Of a stretch of 43,476 nt of DNA, positions 32,519-41,300 are shown one piece after another (position 1 is the stretch's first letter; each line of letters starts with the position of its first letter). The translations under genes and the position numbers were made by a program. Below the pieces are notes generated by a model that worked only from the letters and a program-made list of their open reading frames with translations, did not search any database and was not told the origin of the DNA. The stretch is from Dankookia rubra (GTDB lineage Bacteria > Pseudomonadota > Alphaproteobacteria > Acetobacterales > Acetobacteraceae). Where the stretch lies: the NCBI RefSeq assembly GCF_004355005.1, contig NZ_SMSJ01000047.1, positions 1 to 43,476 on the forward strand, read 5' to 3'.

Positions 32519-33547
32519 TCAGGCAAACCAGAGCATGCCGTCAGCATGCGCAGTCGTTGGGACCGGAACCTGTTCAGGGCTGAGTCCCGTCCAGGTAATG
32601 CTGGTATCGGTGACGTCGTCGCCGTTCAGGTCGGCTTGCAGCGTCGCACCTTCGTAGCCGGCGGTGCCCGCATGCTCGACCCAAGCCGCCTGGCTGACGC
32701 CGGGTTGCCAACCTCGAAGCCCCAGGTGGTCGCCTGCTTGCCAATCGGTGATGGTGCTCCAGGACACCTTGCCGCCACGGCCATCAACGTAGAACTCGTC
32801 ATTGCCGCCACCGCCGAGGAGGAAGCTCGAGCCGCTACCGCCATCCATGATGTCGTTACCGGCCAGTCCGCTTGCGGCATCGTCGCCTGCGCCGAGATCC
32901 AGATAGATCTGGGTAAATGCGCCAGTGTAGTCGTACGTCAATTTGGTCGCCAACGCGGCGGCAAAGGTAGGATCGGCCGCCGCAGCGCCAGCTGCGTCAA
33001 ATAGTGAGAAGCTGACCACATCATCGCCGTCACCAGTGTTGGCGCGGAACGCATTGGACCAGTCATCATTATTGCTGAGGACTCGAACGTCGATGCGATC
33101 GGCACCCTCCCCCATCACTAAGTTGGCGCGCTTCACGCCGTCGAGCTCAACCGTCGAGCCTTGGTCCGAACCGAGGCCGACAACCGCGTCGATATGGACA
33201 AATCCCGAGAAGGTCAGGTGAGCGGGAGCGTCGGCGGTGACAGACGCGTTCTTCACGCTGTTCCAGGCGCCAGAAACGTCGTAGGTGGTGTGCTCGCTGT
33301 CGGTGCCGAACCCCGTCGTCGTCACCGTGACGCCGCCGTTGAACAGCGCCGTCGTGCCGTCCGACGCCGGCGTGAATGGCTCGGAGGACAGGGCGTCCGG
33401 CAGGGGCGCCATGAGGGCCGCAGCGTTCGGCAGCAGGGCAGGATTCGTGCCCGGCAGAATGCTTTGATGGTCAAAGCCAACGATGCCAAAGGTAGCCGAT
33501 TGCTTCATGAGAGTGGTCGCGCTCCGCATTTTGCTGTCCGGCACCAT
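32519..33547 (-). CDS. RTX-like secreted protein sharing the matrixin C-terminal module
   Basis: A 342-residue protein; start uncertain, with in-frame ATGs at 33547, 33529 and 33508. The first 210 residues are a beta-rich region with no known family. RTX-like nonapeptides follow (GAGDDAASGLAGNDIMDGG, GSSFLLGGGGNDEFYVDG) at about 215-258. Residues 255-342 are a module about half identical to the end of the matrixin at 28011-29093, with SWSTITDWQ, GWQPGVS, ADLNGD and TSITWTGL conserved, and probably carry the type I secretion signal. GC is normal for the replicon, unlike the matrixin. It is likely exported; its function is unknown. Confidence 0.8.
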   Translation of the reverse strand: MVPDSKMRSATTLMKQSATFGIVGFDHQSILPGTNPALLPNAAALMAPLPDALSSEPFTPASDGTTALFNGGVTVTTTGFGTDSEHTTYDVSGAWNSVKNASVTADAPAHLTFSGFVHIDAVVGLGSDQGSTVELDGVKRANLVMGEGADRIDVRVLSNNDDWSNAFRANTGDGDDVVSFSLFDAAGAAAADPTFAAALATKLTYDYTGAFTQIYLDLGAGDDAASGLAGNDIMDGGSGSSFLLGGGGNDEFYVDGRGGKVSWSTITDWQAGDHLGLRGWQPGVSQAAWVEHAGTAGYEGATLQADLNGDDVTDTSITWTGLSPEQVPVPTTAHADGMLWFA

Positions 33548-33680
33548 GCATCAGGCAACCGGATCGCGGAGAATTGTAAAAGATAGATTGGTTCATAGTT
33601 AACGCGCCTCGGAGGGGCCAGCTAGGCCCCAGCCCGCCAACTGAAAACGGTCAAACACCGACCATGCCACCCATGCTGTC

Positions 33681-33730
33681 GTCTGACGTCATATGATATC
33701 ATATGATATCATATGACAGCATGTGACAGC
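33681..33730 (+). repeat. Tandem 10-bp partition-site repeats downstream of the parB-like gene
   Basis: ATATGATATC, ATATGATATC, ATATGACAGC and ATGTGACAGC follow each other exactly from 33691 to 33730, preceded by GTCTGACGTC. The period is 10 bp, one helical turn, so the boxes lie on one face of the DNA. The same TGACGTCATRTGAYATC core occurs upstream of parA. This is what is expected of a centromere bound by a ribbon-helix-helix protein. Confidence 0.78.
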
Positions 33731-34131
33731 TAATCCAATCCTAGCGCCTTTCGGCGTTCGATTTTCTCGACCTCGGCCGCTACCGCTGGACCCAGCACAT
33801 CAATGATGAATTGATTCATCGATCTCTTGCCGTTATCCGCGATATGAAGCAGCTGAGCGTGCAAGGCCTCACTGAGCCGCAGCGTCACCGGCTGCATGCG
33901 CTCCTTCCGCGGCCTGCGAGGAATCATCTCGGTTGCCGGCGTCGACCGCAGCGGCTCCACCGTTGTGGGTGGCTCCGCGTTTACCAAAGCCGGCCGATTC
34001 GATGCGTCGGCTGCCCCTCCCCCTGCCCCCGGATCAGCGCCTTCAACGAAGGCCTTGGCTGCTGGGCTATCCAGCGCCTCGAAGCGTCGGCTGTTAGGCG
34101 GCCGCGCCGACGGTGCCGGCGGTGTACTCAT
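33730..34131 (-). CDS. parB: ParB-like ribbon-helix-helix partition protein
   Basis: About 133 residues. The C-terminal segment MQPVTLRLSEALHAQLLHIA plus NGKRSMNQFIIDVLGPAV is an Arc/MetJ-type ribbon-helix-helix domain, preceded by a basic PRRPRKERM arm. The first 80 residues are Pro/Ala/Ser-rich and probably disordered; in such partners the N-terminal tail stimulates the ParA ATPase. The ATG at 34131 overlaps parA by 38 nt and has AAGGAG 9 nt upstream. An in-frame ATG at 34176 also exists. It should bind the 10-bp repeats at both ends of the operon, acting as centromere-binding protein and autorepressor. The symbol is functional: it is not related in sequence to the larger HTH ParB. Confidence 0.8.
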   Translation of the reverse strand: MSTPPAPSARPPNSRRFEALDSPAAKAFVEGADPGAGGGAADASNRPALVNAEPPTTVEPLRSTPATEMIPRRPRKERMQPVTLRLSEALHAQLLHIADNGKRSMNQFIIDVLGPAVAAEVEKIERRKALGLD

Positions 34132-34795
34132 GTCCGGTGATCTCCTTGTAGAGCGCGGCAGTCTCGCCGCAGGCATTGGCGTCGACGACGCCCCGCAACA
34201 CCGACGGCTCCCAGGCCGTCAGGCCGAATTCTTCGTTGTCTTGGAAAACGGTCCGCTCGACGATCACGGTCTCCAGCACCGCTAAGTTTGCGAAAGCGGC
34301 TGAATGTAGGCGCTCGACCGTGGTCACGACCTTGCGCCGCCGCAGCGCCGGGTTGCCCGGGGCCCGGTTCAGGAGCACTGCAGCCTGTAAATCGGGATTG
34401 GACAGCCGGGCCTCGCCAACCAGCTGGTCGACCTTCTCGAGCGTCCACCAATTGAAGGCCGAGAGGTTAATCGGAACAATAACACGGTCAGAGACCAACA
34501 TTGCCAACCGAAGCTCGACGGAATCGCGCCCGCCAGTATCGATCACTAGGTCGGTGTAGCGATCAGCCAGGCCGCGCACTTCATGTGCCAACCCCTTCCC
34601 CAACTTCTGCACGCCAGCGACACGCGGCTCAGCGCCGTGTCCGTCCCGCGCCGCGGTGAAGTTTGTGGCGCTGCCCTGCGGGTCAGCGTCTACGAGCAAA
34701 GGGTCTCGCCCCATGGCTCGCAACATGAAAGCGAGGTGGACCGAGAGGGTCGATTTGCCGACACCTCCCTTTTCCCCGCCAAATGTCAGGATCAT
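34094..34795 (-). CDS. parA: ParA-type partition ATPase
   Basis: A 233-residue ATPase of the small ParA (type Ib) class. It begins MILTFGGEKGGVGKST with the deviant Walker A at residues 8-16, then LLVDADPQGSATNF (A') and LVIDTGGRDSVELR (B). No N-terminal HTH domain is present. The start at 34795 is preferred because it gives the usual MI(L)TFG beginning; the frame extends to 34882 but that part would lie over the upstream repeats. The parB-like gene overlaps the 3' end. ATP-dependent dynamic binding to nucleoid DNA would segregate plasmid copies. Confidence 0.93.
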   Translation of the reverse strand: MILTFGGEKGGVGKSTLSVHLAFMLRAMGRDPLLVDADPQGSATNFTAARDGHGAEPRVAGVQKLGKGLAHEVRGLADRYTDLVIDTGGRDSVELRLAMLVSDRVIVPINLSAFNWWTLEKVDQLVGEARLSNPDLQAAVLLNRAPGNPALRRRKVVTTVERLHSAAFANLAVLETVIVERTVFQDNEEFGLTAWEPSVLRGVVDANACGETAALYKEITGHEYTAGTVGAAA

Positions 34796-34860
34796 CCCCC
34801 TGTTCCCCGATTGAACGGCGGGGAGCCTACAAGCAATAGGACATGATTTACAACGACCTC

Positions 34861-34960
34861 GCATGATGTAACATGCATGCATACAGTGTCATATGCATAC
34901 GCTTGCAACCACATGACGTCATGTGACATCGCGTGAAACGACGTCATGACATGTGCTGGC
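34861..34960 (+). promoter_or_regulatory. Operator/centromere repeats upstream of parA
   Basis: A cluster of boxes related to the downstream set: TGACGTCATGTGACATC at 34914-34930 differs from the downstream copy at only two of 17 bases. CATGACGTCATG (34912-34923) is a perfect 12-bp palindrome, and ACGTCATGAC and ATGTG elements follow at 10-bp phasing (34941-34955). Its position before parA suggests both autoregulation and a second centromere array. Confidence 0.7.
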
Positions 34961-35140
34961 CTATGAAAGATCATGCCATAATAGCCCTGCATGAGATGTC
35001 GCATTCTGTCGTTTCCTGTGAAGGAAAGTTAGGTGCATCTACATGCAGCATTCGAAATAGTGCCGATTTCGCCCCGGCCTATTCGCCGATACGGAGCCAA
35101 GATTTGTTGGAGCGTGCCTGCTGTTCCGGTATTTTGGGGC

Positions 35141-35720
35141 ATGACTGCTGGGAACAGGTGCGAGATTTTTACCGACGCAACGTGGACGTTTTGGGAGCCG
35201 CTGATTGAGGCGGTTCGCCCGCATGGCAAGGTGCCACCGAAGGAGCTACGGCGGACTATCTCGGCGATCTTCTGGCGGCACCAGAATGGGGCGAAGTGGC
35301 GCAGCATTCCGACAGAACTCGGTCCGTGGTGGCTGGCAGCGCAACTGTTCATCCGGTGGGCTCAACTGGGCGTCTGGGAGCGCCTACTACAGCAGGAACT
35401 GGTTCAGCAGCGCGGGGTCGCGCTCGGCATGACCTTCCTTGATGTCGCGGACATTCGTGCCCATCAAAACAGGGCAGGGGCGAAAACTAGCGGAACAGTC
35501 AGGAGCGAGATCTGCGCGAGGAGCTTGGCCGCTCTCGCGGCGGCAATGAGACTCAGGGCAGCGTGACTGCCAGCGGCCGCAGCCGGGCCGTGCCTATTGC
35601 TTTACCGTCACGACAAGTGCGCGATAGGCCCATGACACTGGACCTGCCCGACGGCGACCAAGCGGGCAAGGCCGGCAAACCGTGCCCCCCGGCACCGGCC
35701 TCAAGGTGTCTTTGGTTTGC
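35141..35720 (+). pseudogene. IS5-family (IS427-type) transposase remnant
   Basis: From the ATG at 35141 the frame gives WTFWEPLIEAVRPHGKVP, ISAIFWRHQNGAKWRSIPTE and GPWWLAAQLFIRWAQLGVWE, the DUF4096-like N-terminus of IS5/IS427-type transposases, then FLDVADIRAHQNRAGA. Near 35490-35510 the match moves by one frame to LGRSRGG, TASGRSRAVPIALPSRQVRD and the LDLPDGDQ stretch. IS427-type elements do use a frameshift between orfA and orfB, so this alone is not damage, but the remaining catalytic part is absent after about 35720. It lies between the par locus and the origin. Confidence 0.72.
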
Positions 35721-35850
35721 CATCTGCACTCTGAGCTGGGCCGCGGCCGCCTCGAGAGCTATCCCGTCGCCCTCGCGGTAGCCTCGACTGTTGGCATCCG
35801 GAGGTACGGTCCCGGAGGTCGATTTAAACCTACCTGAGACGCGGCGACGC

Positions 35851-36296
35851 GGTGTGGGGTTAAGCGGGGCATGTAGGGTCTATGCGCCTCGCAGACATCC
35901 TGTTCCTTCTGCATTTCGATTTTTTGGTGACTTGAATCAGTCGGTGTGGGGTTAAGCGGGGCCTTCAAACAGACCGCCACGTTTTAAACAGGCCTGCTTT
36001 CAGCCCTTGGATAGGAGCCATATTGCTTGCCCGCTTAACCCCACACCGCGTAAGTGTTTGTTTTAACGAGAAACCCACTCAGAATCCGACCTCCTCTTCG
36101 ACTTACCCACAGTTATCCCGTGGGGAGAAGCGAGGAAGGCCGAGTCGTCCACATTGCCACCAAGTTATCCCGTGGGGGAAAGCGGGCGAAGTGTGGGGGT
36201 AAGCGGGCGAAACCAAGTTCTCCCGTGGGGAGAAGCGGGATACTCAACTAGTAAGAATCAAATATCTTGCAACTAAGGCACCGCTTAACCCCACAC
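35851..36296 (+). repeat. Iteron-rich replication origin
   Basis: The consensus GTGTGGGGTTAAGCGG occurs at 35852-35868 and 35944-35960 in direct orientation, as a close variant GTGTGGGGGTAAGCGG at 36191-36206, and in inverted orientation at 36031-36046 and 36281-36296. Related boxes with CCCGTGGGGAGAAGCG or CCCGTGGGGGAAAGCG lie at about 36118-36132, 36169-36184 and 36222-36237. A DnaA-box-like TTACCCACA (one mismatch to TTATCCACA) is at 36103-36111. The inverted box at 36281-36296 is just upstream of repA and may serve autoregulation. Such an array next to an initiator gene is typical of iteron-controlled plasmid origins. Confidence 0.85.
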
Positions 36297-36339
36297 TTGA
36301 CCTGAGGATGTCTATGCCGGCAGGTTGCCACTCGCTGCT

Positions 36340-37287
36340 ATGGATGTGGTTATGGTCGACGAGAGTGTCCATCAGCTTGTGCTTCTCCACGGGTGGAAGA
36401 AGGCTCGTGAGCTGGCAACAGCCAAGCGCAAGCATCTCGTGGACATCGCCGCCGAGGTCATGGCCGATGAGGTCGGCCGGATCGGCATCACCTATGCGGG
36501 TTTTTGTCTCACCAGCCTGCCGCATAAGCGGCTTGCCGATGGGGAAGTTTGGCAGAAACGCGGTCATCGAGTGACGCTCCTGGTCGAACCAGGCAGCATG
36601 CAGGTCGCTGGGCAGATCAAGCCGTTTGGCATTCCATACGGTGCGCGGGCTCGGCTGATCTTGCTATACCTGCAAAGCGAAGCCACCCGCACCGGGTCCC
36701 GCGAGGTTGAGATCGGCAAGAGCATGCGCGCCTGGATGGAGCGGATGGGTCTTGCCGTAGGTGGTGAAACCGCGAAGGCACTTCGCGAGCAGGCCGCACG
36801 CATTTCAGCATGTTCATTGAAATTCTTCTGGGAAGGGGAGGGAGCTTCAGGCTGGAAACGCGGTGGGATCATCTCCGCCGGTCTGCGATTCCATGCCGAA
36901 GACATGCCCGAGCAGCCGAGGCTCTGGGAAGATAAGGTGATCCTTGATGAGCTGTTCTGGGAGGCACTGAAAAGCCATCCCGTCCCTTTGCGGGAAGCGG
37001 CGCTGCGAGAGTTAAAAGACCGCAGCATGTCGCTCGATCTCTACGTTTGGTTAGCCTATCGCCTGCACCAATTGGAAAAGCCGACACCAATCCGCTGGGC
37101 AGCGCTGCTGGCGCAGTTTGGTGGCGGCTACAAAGATCCTTCACACTTCCGCCCGCGCTTCCGCGATGCTCTGGCTGCATCGCTGGCGGCATATCCCGAA
37201 GCGCGCGTCTCCGTCGGAGACGACGGTATCACTCTCAATCCTTCAGCACCTCCCGTCCCCCACAGACGATCGCTGGACGCTCTCTAA
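36340..37287 (+). CDS. repA: Plasmid replication initiator RepA
   Basis: About 315 residues, of the RepA_C family of plasmid initiators found in alpha- and other proteobacteria. The protein shows SVHQLVLLHGWKKARELATA, a winged-helix-like region with RLADGEVWQKRGHRVTLLVE, GIPYGARARLILLYLQSEAT, the REVEIGKSMRAWMERMGL segment and SLDLYVWLAYRLHQL with FGGGYKDPSHFRPRFRDAL near the C-terminus, all characteristic. ATG at 36340 is taken as start; a TTG at 36325 and ATG at 36352 are alternatives. It immediately follows the iteron array, which it should bind to start replication. This gene is the best evidence that the window is extrachromosomal. Confidence 0.9.
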   Translation: MDVVMVDESVHQLVLLHGWKKARELATAKRKHLVDIAAEVMADEVGRIGITYAGFCLTSLPHKRLADGEVWQKRGHRVTLLVEPGSMQVAGQIKPFGIPYGARARLILLYLQSEATRTGSREVEIGKSMRAWMERMGLAVGGETAKALREQAARISACSLKFFWEGEGASGWKRGGIISAGLRFHAEDMPEQPRLWEDKVILDELFWEALKSHPVPLREAALRELKDRSMSLDLYVWLAYRLHQLEKPTPIRWAALLAQFGGGYKDPSHFRPRFRDALAASLAAYPEARVSVGDDGITLNPSAPPVPHRRSLDAL

Positions 37288-37309
37288 GAGAGGCCCGCAC
37301 GCCGCCACT

Positions 37310-37470
37310 GCGTGGCAGCTCCCAGGTCTCAAGCACGACGGCGAGATGGAGGGCATCGGCTACCCACCGGGATGAACGCGATGTCGGCAACCAGCCGTTA
37401 GTCGCAACGGTTGGCGGCGAGGTCGCAATCCACCAAGTTCAGCGCCGGCCAGCTGCCACCGTTGCGGGGG
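37310..37470 (-). pseudogene. IS3-family transposase OrfB scrap
   Basis: On the minus strand NLVDCDLAANRCD, a stop, RLVADIAFIPVG and, in the next frame, DALHLAVVLETW match the integrase core of IS3-type transposases (pattern NLxxRxFxAxxPNxxWVADITYIPTxxGWLYLAVVLDxxSR). The catalytic Asp is in VADI. Only about 50 residues can be seen and both a stop and a frameshift interrupt them. Confidence 0.55.
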
Positions 37471-38001
37471 GGGGCGTTAACGGCCTACCGCGCCGAAGAT
37501 CGCGTGCAGGAGCTGAAATCTACCATAGCGGCGCCGCACCCATATCGGCTCGCGCCGCCAGTTTGGCCGGCAAAGCAAGCCGCCACTCGAGAGAGAATGT
37601 CGCGCTCCTGGCGCGGTTGCTTGGTCTCGCACCGGCCTGCCAGCCAGCGACAACTACCCAGTTCTAAATGCCTGAGCGGAGGACTCGAGCTTGCGGGCAA
37701 AGTCGGTCGGGTCGCGGCTGGCGCGGGCCCGCATAGCCATCTGGCACCGGAACTTCGGCGCATAGGCAGGGTGGGTCGGGGGGGCACCTCGCGCGAAAGC
37801 TGAGTCAATGCCCACCAAAGCGGGATAGCCCCGAAAATGCGATAGCAGTTACAGGCTGCTCCGGCACATCTGGGGCTCGATAGGACGACAGTTGCTCACA
37901 CGAGGCGCTGCTGGCGACCGCCATCATCCCCGTCTTCGCTATCGCCATCCTGGTCCAGGCAGTGGCCCGATCTGCTGCGATGCAGGATCTTGATAAAACT
38001 T
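37471..38001. other. Degenerate spacer downstream of repA
   Basis: No gene is supported. A plus-strand frame around 37900-38009 encodes ATAIIPVFAIAILVQAVARS, a likely membrane helix without a start codon, which may be the tail of a lost membrane protein. Short GC-rich runs occur, including eight or more G at about 37465-37474. Confidence 0.4.
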
Positions 38002-38187
38002 ATGGTTAAATATAAGTGGGAAAAATCACCCTTTCGGAGCATCCCTTCGGATATTGTCGATGCCTTCTATCGTAATACTGTAACGAGCGAGAGCCCGATC
38101 ATGCGCGCTTGGATCCTGGGTTATCTCTCGCTGAGCCTGTTGACTGTAGCGTTGTTCATTCATGCGCCGCCCGAAGATGGGGACTGA
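38002..38187 (+). CDS. Possible small membrane protein
   Basis: A frame of 61 codons from ATG at 38002 (TTG at 37990 also in frame), with one predicted membrane helix near the end, WILGYLSLSLLTVALFI, and an acidic tail PPEDGD. An internal ATG at 38101 would give a 28-residue peptide consisting almost entirely of that helix. Base composition is lower in GC than the neighbours. No family is recognised and the ribosome site is weak. Confidence 0.3.
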   Translation: MVKYKWEKSPFRSIPSDIVDAFYRNTVTSESPIMRAWILGYLSLSLLTVALFIHAPPEDGD

Positions 38188-38325
38188 GCCATAGCTCCTC
38201 GCTGAAACACCGCTGAGGTGGCCCTTGAGTCTCGGAGAAGCGGTTCAGCGCGGTTCGCTTACGAGAAGGACAGACCCGGATGATGGGCAAGCGGACGCCG
38301 ACAACAGCCTGAGTTGCCCGGCGCG

Positions 38326-41300
38326 TCAGGCGGCGGCGAACAGCTCCTCTACATCAGACTCGGTCAGCCTTAACGCCCCGCCATGCTCCGCTTCCAGCAC
38401 GGACGCGACCAGCGTGCGCTTGCGCTCTTTCAGCACCTCCATCTTCTCCTCGATGGTGCCGAGCGTGATCAGCCGGTGCACGAAGACCTGTTTGTCTTGG
38501 CCGATCCGATGGGCGCGGTCCGTCGCCTGATCCTCAACCGCTGGGTTCCACCACGGATCATAGTGCACCACCGTGTCCGCCGCGGTCAGGTTCAGACCGA
38601 CGCCGCCAGCCTTCAGGCTGATTAGGAAGACCGACACCTCACCGGCCTGGAAGCGGCGCACTGGTGCCGCGCGGTCTTTGGTGTCGCCGGTCAGCAGCAC
38701 GTAAGGGATGCCGAGCTTTCGCAGCGCTGCTTCGATCAGCGCCAGCATGCTGGTGAATTGGGAGAAGATCAGCACGCGCCGCCCCTCGTCGAGCAATATG
38801 CCGAGCAGGTCCAGCAGCCGCTCCAGCTTGGCCGAGCCAGCCTTCTGCGCCGACTTCAGCGCCAGCAGCCGCGGGTCGCAGCAGGCCTGGCGCAGCTTCA
38901 GCAACGCATCCAGGATGATGATGCCGGAGCGCGCCAAACCCTTCTCGGCGACCGCCTGCTTGACCCTGGCGTGCATCGACAGCCGGATTGCTTCGTAGAC
39001 CGCACGCTGCGTCGCTGCCATCTCCACCGGCTCGGTGATCTCGGTCTTGGGTGGCAACTCGGTCGCCACCTCCTCCTTGGTCCGGCGCAGCAGGAAGGGT
39101 CGCACGCGGCGATGTAGCGCCGCCTGCCGCTCCACATCGCCGTGTTTCTCGATCGGCGTGCGGTAGCGGCTGCGAAAGCTCCGGGCGTTGCCCAGGAAGC
39201 CTGGTGCCAAGAAATCGAACAGCGACCAGAGCTCGCCCAGGTGGTTCTGCAGAGGCGTACCGGACAGGCAGAGCCGCTGCCGCGCGCGCAGCTGCAGCGC
39301 CTGCCGCGAGGTTTCGGCGTTCGGGTTCTTGATAATCTGCGCCTCGTCCAGCACAACCACGTGCCAATCCTGCGCCGTCAGCGCCGCCTGATCTCGGGTC
39401 AGCAGCGGGTAGGTGGTCAGCACCAAGTCATGCGCCGCAATCTCGCCGAAGCGGGTCTTCCGGGCCGGCCCATGCAGTGGCAGCACCCGCAACCTGGGTG
39501 CGAAGCGCGCCGCCTCTCGTAGCCAGTTCGGCACTAGGCTGGTCGGGCAGACAATCAGCGCCGGTCGGTCCAGCCGTCCAGCCGCCTGCTCGATGGCAAG
39601 GTGCGCCAGGGTCTGCACCGTCTTGCCGAGGCCCATGTCGTCCGCCAACACCCCGCCCAGCCCGGCGCCGCGCAGGAATTGCAGCCAGGCAACGCCTTGC
39701 GCCTGGTAGGGCCGGAGTGTGCCCATGAAATCCGCCGGCAGTTCGGCCGGCGGGATCGCCCCTTCCGCCGCGCGGAGCTGAGCGCCAAGCACCCGCAGCG
39801 CCTCCCCGCCTTGCCAAGCAAGGCCGGATCCTGCCTCGATCCCAGCCAGCTCCGCCGCATCCATCCGGGTAAAGCCAATGCGCCCCGCCCCCGGATCGAG
39901 CCCCCCGCCTTCGACCAGCTCGATCAGGGAGTGGAGGATCGGCAGGATCTGCTCCCGTGACAGGGTGAGCAGCCGCCCATCGGGCAGTGGCAGCAGGACC
40001 GGTCCCTCGGCAAACTCCTCCGGTGCCACCCCGGTGGCGATCAGGTCGAGCAGCACGGGAACGAGGTCCACCCGCTGCCCAGCAATCGTCACGCCGAGAT
40101 GCAGGTCCAGCCAGTCAATGCCGGAGCCTTCCAGCCGCGCCTCCAACGGGCTGTCGGCCTCGACCAAACGGATGGGGAAATCGGCGGCGACCTCCACATC
40201 CCAGCCATCCGCCTGCAGCGCCGGGACCTCCTCCTGCAGCACGAAGAGCCAGTCGGGGTCATCCTCCGTCTCGTCGTCCAGCAGGAAGGCGTCGGCGCCG
40301 CCGGACGCACTGAATGGTGGCGTCATCCTCGTGGCCACGAAGCCAATGCCCAGTAGGCGCGCCACCACCGCACGCTCTGCCGCCGTGTCGCGCCGCACTT
40401 GATAGAGCCGCCCGTCGCGCGCGACCACATCTGCGCCGGGCCGCGCTTGGGCGTCAGCCGTGCGCATGTCATGCGCCACCAGCAGCGGCCCATAACGGAA
40501 GCCGAGCCGTGCCAGGGGAAAGTCCACCTCTGGCCGCATGAGGCCTTGGCCGTAGCCGCGCATGGCATAGGCCGGCAGCCTGCCGGCGGTGAGAAGCAGC
40601 CGCGGCACCGGCGGGCCGGACAGCGTTTCCGGTGGGTCGAGCGTCGCTGGCAATGCCATCGCTGGGGCTGCGAGCCGCCGTCCCAACTCGGCTGCGACCA
40701 GGGGCGCCACCCCGGGCGGGATGGGCGGCGCGAGCAGTAGCCGTGCCGCGACATGCGCCGACACACCGAGATTGAGGACGCCCAGCTCACCGCTGGTCGG
40801 GTCGGCGTACCAGGGGGATGGCAAGGCGAGGCCGAGCAGTCCTTCGTCCACTTCCAGCACGGGGCGCTGGCACCCGTCCGTCTCCAACCGCCAGACAAGC
40901 CTGCCCGGCCGCGCGGGGCCCTCCCGCAGCGGGACCCCATCTGCCGCAGCCCAACGGCCCCGGCCGGTGGCGATGATCCGGCGCAGCAGATCAGGCGGGT
41001 CCGTATCCCGGAGCATGCCTTCAGGCGCGTAGCGCAGCAGGTCGGTCCGCCGCAGGATCGCCCGGTCCGAGGGGCGCAGGTAGCGCGCCGTCCCCGCCTG
41101 CGCCTGGACGCCCTTGCCGGTCCCGTAGCTGCCATCCTTTCGCAAGGTGACCGAGAAGGCCGCGACGTTTAGCGAGACGTGCCCCACCGGCCGGGCAAGC
41201 GGCGCGACGACGTAGATGACACGTTGGCGAATGTCCGCGGGGTAGGCCTCCGGGTCCGCCTCGTCGATCGCGCCGAGCTGGCGCAGCCAGTCGGCGACCT

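Noticed and set aside
33681-33730. Short tandem repeats as a CRISPR array
   Set aside because: The unit is 10 bp without spacers, and position next to the parB-like gene fits a centromere.
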